Assembly: GCA_026002595.1 (NCBI GenBank) | Contig: BOBW01000092.1 | Location: 1 to 6,259, forward strand | DNA: 6,259 bases | Source: Spirochaetia bacterium | GTDB taxonomy: Bacteria; Spirochaetota; Spirochaetia; Treponematales; Breznakiellaceae | Direction of reading: 5' to 3' | Part shown: positions 1 to 5,340 of the stretch, in pieces | Position numbering within the stretch: the stretch's first letter is position 1 | How the letters are laid out: each line of letters starts with the position of its first letter | The notes under the pieces: generated by a model | What the model was told of the DNA's origin: nothing | The model's database searches: none | What the model saw: the letters and a program-made list of their open reading frames with translations, nothing else | Translations under genes and position numbers: made by a program

Positions 1-1814
1 CCTTCCTGTTTCCGCTGCCGCCGGACACTTCCCTTATGGACGATGGTTCCGTTGGATTTCTTTTCCAGCAGTTCCTTATCACAGAAGGAAACCAGTTCCC
101 CCAATGTGGGTTCTTTACCGGAAAGGGCGTTTTCCATGATACATTTCCGGGCAATGTTTTCAATCTGCCCCCCGGAAAAGTCGAAGCTTTTTGACAGGGT
201 TTCCGCATCAGCGGGGGACAGTCCGGGGATCATGGTTTGCCAGATTGAAAAACGGCCGGCCTGATTCGGTTTGTCAAACTCGATCTTGAAAAGGAAACGC
301 CGTTCAAAGGCCTTATCCAGGTTTGATACCATGTTGGTGGTGGCGATCAGGATACCTGTGAAGTTTTCCATTTCCTCAAGGAGGATATTCTGCATGACAT
401 TCCACATTTGCTGTACCGTAGGATTTGCCTGCCCAAGCTGCATCCGTTTGGTGAACAAGGCGTCGGCCTCATTAAAGAGCAGAATAGGCGCCGTTTTACG
501 GCTTTTTACCACGGCCCGGTACCGGTCAAACTGCTGCTTGATGTTCTTCTCGCTTTCACCCACAAAGGAACCGATAATAGCCGGGACATCAACCTTCATG
601 ATATCACGTCCGGTTTTACGGGCAAGCTGAAAAGCGGTTTCGGTTTTGCCGGTTCCGGGGCCGCCGGAAAAAAGGCAGGCAAAGCCGGTCCGCATCCCGC
701 TGTCGGCAAGCCGTTTACAGACCCGCCGGTAATTGTCTCCCTTGAGCAGCTCCGCAAGCTTGTCAATCTGTTCCGCCTCGGCGGCATTGTAAAACAGGAC
801 CCGCTGCTTAATGGTCTTGTGTCCGGTTAAACCAGTTTCGTCCCGCATCTCCTTCGGCTTTCTTTTTTGCCTAATCACTAATTCACCAATCAGATCTTTT
901 TTTGTTTTTTCGGTAAGGGCGAAAGTTACACTATACTCGGATGCCGGGTATTCATCTTCATCCACAATAGTCTTTGCGATCAATTTCCGTTTGAGCAATT
1001 CATGGGTGTCATCAAGAAAAGCCCGTGTCATCTTCCTGGCTGCGGAAGCATCATCAGGTATAGATTCCATGGTTCCCCGATGGATACCATTATTAAAGTA
1101 AAGGGCGGACATAAAACAAAAGTACATAAGCAGGATCATGCTTTCATCGGACAGGCCGTAGGCGGTGAGCTTTTGGCAAAACGGCAGATCAAGATTGAGT
1201 TTAATCAGATCCTTTAACTCCCCGGCAAGGGCGGCATAGCTTATCTCCCCTCCGGTACGCTGATCAAAAAGGGCGCCGGTAATTTCCAGAAATTCGGTAA
1301 GCGGGATATTCCGGTGTTCGGCGGGTTTGTAATGCTCCCCCTTGTTAAGGGCCTCCATAAGTTCCATCGGCACCCGGTAAAAAGTGTTTTCATCATATTG
1401 GCGGCTGCGGATAAGTTTCTTGTCCTCCAGTACCTGAATATCATCCTGGTATTGAAGAAATTCAAATCTGGTGCAATTGACGCTTCCCGCCATAACTCCG
1501 ATTGAGATTGAACTGTCATCAAAATGATCCAGAAATCCGGCGAGCAGCGCCGCCTGGACCGGGCTGATACCGAATTCTTTTTCGAATGGTCTCAGGTTTG
1601 TCTTGATGTTTTCCAGGGTGTCATCATAGATCCCGTTTTCGCGGATACTGTCCACAACTTTGGAAATATGCCTGAGCAGGTAAATCTTCCTGCTGGTCCC
1701 GCCTGCGCGTTTGTCTAATTTTTCAGGGCTGCGGGCGCCTTCCGGCGGCAGCTCCGCCGGAAGTTCCGGTTCAGTTTGCGTTGAGGCGCTCAGGTTCTGG
1801 GTTAGTTCGGGCAT
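1..1814 (-). CDS. AAA+ ATPase with N-terminal winged-helix-like region (3' end outside window)
   Basis: Reading leftward from ATG at 1814, 604 codons stay open to the window edge, so the C-terminus is missing. AAGGAG at 1820-1825, about five bases upstream, supports the start. Residues 1-35 are a Pro/Glu/Ser-rich, probably disordered tail. About 70-150 and 195-310 are helical with winged-helix-like strands (for example EDKKLIRSRQ). The AAA+ core follows: Walker A GGPGTGKT (384-391), an aromatic pore-loop-like SFVGESEKN, Walker B ILLFNEADA with Asn448 in place of the usual Asp and Glu449 kept, sensor-1 Asn494 in IATTNM, and arginine-finger candidates Arg505/Arg506 in FERRF. This is the classical SpoVK/FtsH/proteasomal-type AAA clade, so ATP-driven remodelling or unfolding of a cytoplasmic protein partner is likely. 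No protease motif is visible in the part seen. The substrate is unknown. AAA membership is secure; the winged-helix call is a judgement from pattern. Confidence 0.9.
   Translation of the reverse strand, partial: MPELTQNLSASTQTEPELPAELPPEGARSPEKLDKRAGGTSRKIYLLRHISKVVDSIRENGIYDDTLENIKTNLRPFEKEFGISPVQAALLAGFLDHFDDSSISIGVMAGSVNCTRFEFLQYQDDIQVLEDKKLIRSRQYDENTFYRVPMELMEALNKGEHYKPAEHRNIPLTEFLEITGALFDQRTGGEISYAALAGELKDLIKLNLDLPFCQKLTAYGLSDESMILLMYFCFMSALYFNNGIHRGTMESIPDDASAARKMTRAFLDDTHELLKRKLIAKTIVDEDEYPASEYSVTFALTEKTKKDLIGELVIRQKRKPKEMRDETGLTGHKTIKQRVLFYNAAEAEQIDKLAELLKGDNYRRVCKRLADSGMRTGFACLFSGGPGTGKTETAFQLARKTGRDIMKVDVPAIIGSFVGESEKNIKQQFDRYRAVVKSRKTAPILLFNEADALFTKRMQLGQANPTVQQMWNVMQNILLEEMENFTGILIATTNMVSNLDKAFERRFLFKIEFDKPNQAGRFSIWQTMIPGLSPADAETLSKSFDFSGGQIENIARKCIMENALSGKEPTLGELVSFCDKELLEKKSNGTIVHKGSVRRQRKQE
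1739..1763. repeat. Perfect GC-rich inverted repeat inside the AAA gene
   Basis: CTTCCGGCGG and CCGCCGGAAG are exact reverse complements around a 5-base spacer. In the mRNA of the minus-strand AAA gene this is a 10-bp hairpin about 52-76 nt after the start codon. It encodes the Pro/Glu-rich linker (around ELPAELPPEG). It could slow early translation, be a palindromic insertion tolerated in a disordered segment, or be an accident of Pro/Glu codons. No second copy was seen in the window. Confidence 0.75.
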
Positions 1815-1843
1815 GGGGACTCCTTCTGTTATGGGGTATAGGA

Positions 1844-1871
1844 AATATGGGATATATTTGGGGAAAGTCAA
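1844..1871 (-). promoter_or_regulatory. Promoter of the AAA gene (shared block, copy P1)
   Basis: On the minus strand TTGACT (1871-1866) is followed after 16 bases by CATATT (1849-1844). Transcription would begin near 1837, giving a leader of about 22 nt that contains AGGAG (1820-1824) before ATG 1814. The block resembles two others at 4285-4311 and 5086-5113: all share TTGACTTT, an A-rich middle and TCCCATATT. The repetition outside this gene is the main reason to trust it as a functional element. Confidence 0.6.
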
Positions 1872-2000
1872 GGCTGGGGGAGCAAAATAATTTGGCGGAA
1901 AAGATGCTTTTTGACCTTGCAAAATGGAGTTTATGTACCATATTGGATGGGAGAATAGCTGATCTTTAGCAACGCTTCTTATGTCATATTATTATACTTC

Positions 2001-2037
2001 CAATAAAAAATCGCTTACATAGCTATTTTTTATATTG
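2001..2037. repeat. A/T-rich imperfect palindrome touching the -35 box
   Basis: CAATAAAAAATCGC (2001-2014) faces GCTATTTTTTATATTG (2022-2037) across a 7-base spacer. The arms pair with one mismatch and a two-base insertion. The right arm overlaps the first three bases of the -35 box TTGACT of the plus-strand promoter, which is where an operator could lie. It could instead act as a weak bidirectional terminator, or be chance in A/T-rich DNA. Confidence 0.35.
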
Positions 2038-2063
2038 ACTAAGGAAAAGCAGTAGTATAAAAT
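2035..2063 (+). promoter_or_regulatory. Sigma70-type promoter for the membrane-protein pair
   Basis: TTGACT (2035-2040) and TAAAAT (2058-2063) are separated by 17 bases, and each matches the consensus hexamer at 5 of 6 positions. Transcription would begin near 2070. That leaves an untranslated leader of about 160 nt before ATG 2229, long for a plain bacterial leader. The promoter differs from the block shared by the minus-strand genes. Confidence 0.6.
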
Positions 2064-2069
2064 AGGTTT

Positions 2070-2228
2070 TGTTGAAGGGCTGGTATGTGTCTATAAATCC
2101 CGGTCACCGCAGGCTGGCGGTAAAAAGATTGATTCGTCAATGGGGAGACGAATGCAATGCACAGACAGAATTTTTCGGTTATAGCACTTGCCTGTTGGGC
2201 AGGGGTATGAAATGGAGGAGAATCTATA
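2070..2228 (+). promoter_or_regulatory. Structured 5' leader, possible cis-acting RNA
   Basis: Several pairings nest in this non-coding stretch. GTG plus CTATA (2087-2089, 2091-2095, one bulged U) can pair with TATAGCAC (2180-2187), closing a domain. Inside it ACCGC/GCGGT (2106-2110 with 2117-2121) and ATTCGTC/GACGAAT (2132-2138 with 2147-2153) form hairpins. The second extends by ATTG/CAAT past a bulged G. After the closing stem, TGCC/GGCA (2189-2192 with 2198-2201) forms a third small hairpin just before the ribosome site GGAGGAG (2214-2220). Loop GGGA (2143-2146) could pair with UCCC (2098-2101) as a pseudoknot. No known riboswitch was recognised. It may control translation of the downstream pair or be a small RNA read with it. 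Confidence 0.4.
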
Positions 2229-3245
2229 ATGGTCAAGAAAATGTTTTTTCTTTTTAAGTTTTTTAAATGGGTAGGGGAGAAGTTAAAAGGCATTTTGGCC
2301 TCTTTTATAAATTTTCTTGTTAAAATTGGATTATCTTTAACAGTTGTCATAGGTGTCGGCGTTGTTTTAGCGACATTATTTTTATCGTTCCAACTAGCAG
2401 TCAAAGTTTTTCCGGCCGCTCCAAACCTAATCGCATCGGCAGGCGGATGTGTTGGGGTATTACTTATTATGTTAGTTTATTCGGAGGAAAAAGCTAAGAG
2501 AAAAGTTGGAGAGGCGCTGATGGGAAAGCGCCTCGAAGATACGGAACGTGAATTAAAAGAAGTAAAAAAGGACAGGGAAAAATTAAAGAAAGAATTTGAA
2601 AAACAAAAAAATAACATGCTAATGTATGCCGGCATAAAATTACTAAACCCAATTAAACAAATAGCCTTATTGGAAATCGCAGTAAACCTTAACAAACCAA
2701 GGAGGGAAACTTTAAAAACGGGGAGGTCATTTGAAACTGGGGTGATGATAAAAAAAGTAGTTAAAGAACAGGAAGAGTATAAGAGTGAGCTGATAGTGGA
2801 ACATACAGAAAAGCTGGGAATAGATTTAGAAAAAATGTATGTTGAATTGCAAGAAGAGTCTATTATTGTATCAGGAGTCGAATGTATCCGTATTGGTACG
2901 ACTAACATAAAAACGAAATGGCAACAAAATGAAATACGACGACAGACAATAATAAAAGATAGAAAAGGAAATATTGTCGATAGAGGTGCGAAAGAAATCA
3001 TTGAGGGGCATGAGAAATTGGGAATTCAAATGAAAGAAGATATTAGGGTATTGGAAGAAGAGATTTATAATAAATCTAAAGTACAGCCCGGATTGAAAAA
3101 AATCATTGAAAATATCGGGAGAATGTATATAAAAGAACTGCTTATTCCAATGGCGGCGGGGAGAAGAATAGATTTTAAGGAAGTTGGTAATAAAACAAAC
3201 CAAACGCCATTACTTGATTTCATTCAGGATCCCTTGGCGGATTAA
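2229..3245 (+). CDS. Membrane-anchored coiled-coil protein, first of a paralogous pair
   Basis: This 338-residue protein belongs to no family I can name with confidence. ATG 2229 follows GGAGGAG (2214-2220) by eight bases. The N-terminus is Lys/Phe-rich. Two hydrophobic segments follow (about 31-57 and 66-84), then a Lys/Glu-rich coiled coil (about 86-130) and a soluble domain (about 132-315) with the pattern LGIDLEKM, a strand-rich stretch, and a C-terminal helix ending in a run like IKELLIPMAAGRRIDF. There is no signal-peptide cleavage site, so both termini probably face the cytoplasm, with the coiled coil and domain there too. The downstream gene has the same order of parts, which suggests a hetero-oligomer. 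The layout loosely recalls DUF4230-type membrane proteins, but I cannot assign it. Base composition is clearly more A/T-rich than in the ATPase genes. Confidence 0.85.
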   Translation: MVKKMFFLFKFFKWVGEKLKGILASFINFLVKIGLSLTVVIGVGVVLATLFLSFQLAVKVFPAAPNLIASAGGCVGVLLIMLVYSEEKAKRKVGEALMGKRLEDTERELKEVKKDREKLKKEFEKQKNNMLMYAGIKLLNPIKQIALLEIAVNLNKPRRETLKTGRSFETGVMIKKVVKEQEEYKSELIVEHTEKLGIDLEKMYVELQEESIIVSGVECIRIGTTNIKTKWQQNEIRRQTIIKDRKGNIVDRGAKEIIEGHEKLGIQMKEDIRVLEEEIYNKSKVQPGLKKIIENIGRMYIKELLIPMAAGRRIDFKEVGNKTNQTPLLDFIQDPLAD

Positions 3246-3295
3246 AAAATGGCTTTAATTGCTCAATATGCTATTACCATCACGGGGGATATATT

Positions 3296-4249
3296 ATGCC
3301 TTTTTTGAAAACAATAAATGAATTTTCCCGTAATGTTCAAGGCTTGGCCGGTGCGTTAATAATGATCCTTTGCATTGCCGGAATACTCGCCTTAGCCATC
3401 TTTATGATAGTTAAAAAAATCAATAAACCCATTGCTGTTATAGCAACAGCATTGGGAAGTTGTATTTTAATGATGCCAATAATGTGGGGATTGAACAACT
3501 TAGTTGAATCTAAAGTCGGAACAATAGAAACAACACTAATTAAAAGAAATCAGATTAGGGAACAAGAACGAAAGATTAATGAATTAGAAAATCAAATAAG
3601 GCAAATCGAAAGTACGGGGTTCAATCTACAGGAATTCCAAAAAATACTTGAATTAGGGCTAATAGAAACAAGTCTACGACAAACAGTATTAGATAAAAAA
3701 GTTTTCGATACAACTCACCGGGGATTCATTGGAATAGATGTGAATTATGATTGGGAATATTTGGGTGTAATGACAAATAGCCTTACCGCAAAATTTGGCG
3801 TTGATTTAAAAAAGATTAAGTTATATAATTCAACTGATAGTTCAGATACAATTATGATATATGGAATACAGGCAAAATTTCTTGGTACTTCAGAATATGA
3901 AAGCAATGTAGAAGTAAGTGAGGTGCGCAAACTCATTTTAAATGGAAATAGTGTAATTACTAATATTCAAATTGATAACTCCAAGCCAGCAAAAGATGCT
4001 TTACGGACACAGGAAAATTTAATGGAATCAACTTACAGGCGTAGGCTTAACCAAGGATTAGAAACGGATTTTATGGATGAGACTGTTGAAAAATTAGCCG
4101 AAAATTTTATAAAAATGATTTTGGCGCCATTAAATAAAAAAATTATTTTTTCTAATATAGAAAATCCTGATGCGCTTGATTTGTCAAGTTTCCTTGAGCA
4201 AGTTAAGGCAGAAAAAAGCATGGAATTGGAAATCTTAAAGACTGATTAA
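3296..4249 (+). CDS. Membrane-anchored coiled-coil protein, second of a paralogous pair
   Basis: 317 residues, starting 50 bases after the previous stop; GGGGGA at 3284-3289 lies six bases before ATG 3296, so the two genes are probably one operon. Hydrophobic segments lie at about 17-39 and 45-68, a coiled coil at about 75-106, then a soluble domain. Local matches to the upstream protein support common ancestry: FGVDLKKI against LGIDLEKM, SEVRK against NEIRR, and FIKMILAPLNKKIIF against YIKELLIPMAAGRRIDF. A central stretch (about 141-200) looks beta-rich. No catalytic motif was seen. It could be a scaffold, sensor or membrane-acting partner of its neighbour; function is unknown. The gene ends 19 bases from the start codon of a minus-strand mini-ORF whose reading runs back over its 3' end, and no terminator hairpin separates them. 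Confidence 0.85.
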   Translation: MPFLKTINEFSRNVQGLAGALIMILCIAGILALAIFMIVKKINKPIAVIATALGSCILMMPIMWGLNNLVESKVGTIETTLIKRNQIREQERKINELENQIRQIESTGFNLQEFQKILELGLIETSLRQTVLDKKVFDTTHRGFIGIDVNYDWEYLGVMTNSLTAKFGVDLKKIKLYNSTDSSDTIMIYGIQAKFLGTSEYESNVEVSEVRKLILNGNSVITNIQIDNSKPAKDALRTQENLMESTYRRRLNQGLETDFMDETVEKLAENFIKMILAPLNKKIIFSNIENPDALDLSSFLEQVKAEKSMELEILKTD

Positions 4250-4268
4250 GTTTTCCAGAGCCTGCCAT
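4203..4268 (-). CDS. 21-codon mini-ORF after an orphan start module, antisense to the membrane gene end
   Basis: ATG 4268 has a perfect AGGAGGT at 4273-4279 and the promoter-like block at 4285-4311. All of these are copied from the start of the 186-residue gene at 5069. Only ATG GCA is shared; after that the reading frame runs into unrelated sequence, overlaps the last codons of the plus-strand membrane gene in antisense, and stops at 4203. The peptide begins MAGSGKLNQS and ends hydrophobic (PCFFLP). The likeliest reading is a gene whose body was replaced at this junction, leaving working start signals. A real micro-peptide cannot be excluded. Confidence 0.25.
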   Translation of the reverse strand: MAGSGKLNQSLRFPIPCFFLP

Positions 4269-4284
4269 AAATACCTCCTGTATG

Positions 4285-4311
4285 AATATGGGACATTTCT
4301 TGAAAAGTCAA
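4285..4311 (-). promoter_or_regulatory. Orphan promoter-like block (copy P2)
   Basis: On the minus strand TTGACT (4311-4306) and CATATT (4290-4285) are separated by 15 bases, one fewer than in the copies at 1844-1871 and 5086-5113. It lies in the left repeat and would drive transcription leftward, antisense to the membrane-protein pair. The only reading frame it now serves is a 21-codon one. The shorter spacer may weaken it. Confidence 0.45.
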
Positions 4312-4472
4312 GGTTCTTCCCTCACCCGCTTTTACCGTGATTTGGCAAACAGCTTGCGCCCGGCATCAGCCAGGGTCTCACTTTCACGGCAGACCGCTAT
4401 CACCGCCGCAAGCTGAGCGCGGTCAAATTTATCATAGTTTTCAAATATCACCTGAACCTTCCCCGGCAGATC
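4308..4472 (-). pseudogene. Broken C-terminal domain of a second RtcR-like ATPase
   Basis: The minus strand encodes a 37-residue stretch (FENYDKFDRA... to ...KLFAKSR) that differs at only three residues from positions 313-349 of the RtcR-like protein encoded at 5110-6249. A TAA (4334-4332) then replaces the CAG codon of the intact copy. The next 22 residues (SHNDSDRL to DWEGV) are absent through an in-frame 66-bp loss, after which the tail RVREEP and a TGA (4310-4308) match the intact end RVREET. No ATPase core precedes it: upstream in the same frame are 12 codons and then the stop of the 186-residue gene. It is a remnant of a tandem relative, or a donor fragment for recombination with the intact gene. 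Confidence 0.85.
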
Positions 4473-4508
4473 CGTCAATTTACAGGTCAATACCACGCAC
4501 CCATGGCT

Positions 4509-5069
4509 TCACTCCGCCGAATTAAATAATCTCCTTACACTATATAAAATATGACTCCCCATTTTAACCGTCAATGGGTCGAATGTCCTGAGCAACTCCG
4601 GGTCATCCCCAAGCAGCGTTTTAGCCGCCCATTGCAGGGCTCTCTTTTCACTGTCAAAACCCCTTGTGATTTTTTTATCCGCCTCGTTGTAAAATTCCCT
4701 AAGGCCTGAAAAAAAACAATCGGCAAAATAGTACCGGTATCTGGTCCCCCTGGCCGTATCAATTGGTATCTTGCAGATGTTAAAGCTGTGCAGTGTCTGA
4801 CATGACATCCATTGCGCTATCGACCGTAAACCATATCCGCATATCCAATAGGATGTATATTGAATTCTGGCTCTTGTAAGCTTTTCTGCCAAGTATTTAC
4901 AGGCGTCATAGCAAACACCGACAAGCCTTTTCGCCTCGTTTTGTTCCTGAACGGTCAGATCCTTTGCCCGATACAAGGGATCAAAAGTCCAGTCAAATTT
5001 ATCAAGAAATTTATTCAGGATGGAAACAAGTTTTTTATACTGTTTATTACTCATATCAGGTTCTGCCAT
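4509..5069 (-). CDS. Unrecognised 186-residue protein with a possible transglutaminase/papain-like C-H-D triad
   Basis: ATG 5069 is preceded by AGGAGGT (5074-5080) and a promoter-like block; longer in-frame starts would lie inside the upstream ATPase gene without a ribosome site. No family was recognised outright. The pattern GVCYDACKYLAEKL (51-64), then TLHSF (92-96), then YYFADCFF (113-120) resembles the Cys, His and Asp blocks of transglutaminase-like and papain-like cysteine enzymes, giving candidates Cys53, His94 and Asp117. The order and a helix after the Cys fit; the weak His block and the several extra cysteines are reasons for doubt. No signal peptide or membrane segment is seen, so it is probably cytoplasmic. 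It lies 40 bases after the RtcR-like gene, so it may be its effector, expressed both with it and from its own promoter. Its stop is in frame with the pseudogene fragment that follows. Confidence 0.75.
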   Translation of the reverse strand: MAEPDMSNKQYKKLVSILNKFLDKFDWTFDPLYRAKDLTVQEQNEAKRLVGVCYDACKYLAEKLTRARIQYTSYWICGYGLRSIAQWMSCQTLHSFNICKIPIDTARGTRYRYYFADCFFSGLREFYNEADKKITRGFDSEKRALQWAAKTLLGDDPELLRTFDPLTVKMGSHILYSVRRLFNSAE

Positions 5070-5340
5070 AAATACCTCCTGTATGAATATGGGACATTTT
5101 TTTGAAAAGTCAAGTTTCTTCCCGCACCCCCTCCCAATCCAGCCCAAACCGCGCCAGATATTTCTTCAGCCTGTCCGAATCATTATGGCTCACCCGCCTC
5201 TGCCGTGATTTGGCAAAGAGCTTGCGCCCGGCATCAGCCAGGGTCTCACTTTCGCGGCAGACCGCTATCACCGCCACAAGCTGGGCGCGGTCAAATTCAT
5301 CACAGTTTTCAAATATCTTTTTAATATTTTCCGGAATATT
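5063..5340. repeat. Right, intact copy of the direct repeat (partner 4262-4472)
   Basis: This copy spans the last 77 codons of the RtcR-like gene, the 40-base gap with promoter-like block and ribosome site, and ATG GCA of the next gene. Here all parts are functional in appearance. The repeat ends exactly where the two downstream reading frames stop resembling each other, after the second codon. The conserved unit is therefore the C-terminal domain plus expression signals, not the gene that follows. Confidence 0.9.
5086..5113 (-). promoter_or_regulatory. Promoter-like block before the 186-residue gene (copy P3)
   Basis: TTGACT (5113-5108) and CATATT (5091-5086) are 16 bases apart on the minus strand. 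The TGA stop of the upstream ATPase gene lies inside the TTGACT box. A start near 5079 would put AGGAGGT almost at the 5' end and leave only about 10 nt before ATG 5069. That is unusually short, so the block could instead be an operator. Conservation in three places favours function either way. Confidence 0.5.

Larger units (their letters stand above)
4262..4472. repeat. Left copy of a direct repeat (partner 5063-5340)
   Basis: This block repeats 5063-5340 in the same orientation, 801 bases away at the near end. It covers the first codons and ribosome site of a gene, a promoter-like block, and the C-terminal-domain end of an RtcR-like gene. Within the best 111-bp coding stretch I count 6 differences. 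Relative to the right copy it lacks 66 bp (equivalent to about 5124-5189) and one base of a T run, which accounts for the whole length difference (211 against 278 bp). Nucleotide identity fades after about 4448; protein similarity continues to 4472. Confidence 0.9.

Noticed and set aside
43..1718. Several plus-strand open frames across the left third
   Set aside because: They are antisense to the continuous AAA reading frame that carries all ATPase motifs, lack convincing ribosome sites, and show no recognisable domains.
2069..2257. TTG-started 62-codon frame across the leader
   Set aside because: It has no ribosome site, begins at the predicted transcription start, and overlaps the well-supported ATG 2229 in another frame. 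The stretch is better explained as a structured leader.
4250..4320. Rho-independent terminator after the membrane pair
   Set aside because: No GC-rich stem followed by a T run was found on the plus strand; the short T run belongs to the duplicated promoter-like block.
5070..5147. A 26-residue longer N-terminus for the 186-residue protein
   Set aside because: The extension overlaps the end of the RtcR-like gene and has no ribosome site, whereas ATG 5069 has AGGAGGT at proper distance and the start is duplicated in the left repeat.
4262..5340. Insertion sequence or CRISPR array as explanation of the repeats
   Set aside because: There is no transposase, terminal inverted repeat or target duplication, and only two long diverged copies, not short regular units.
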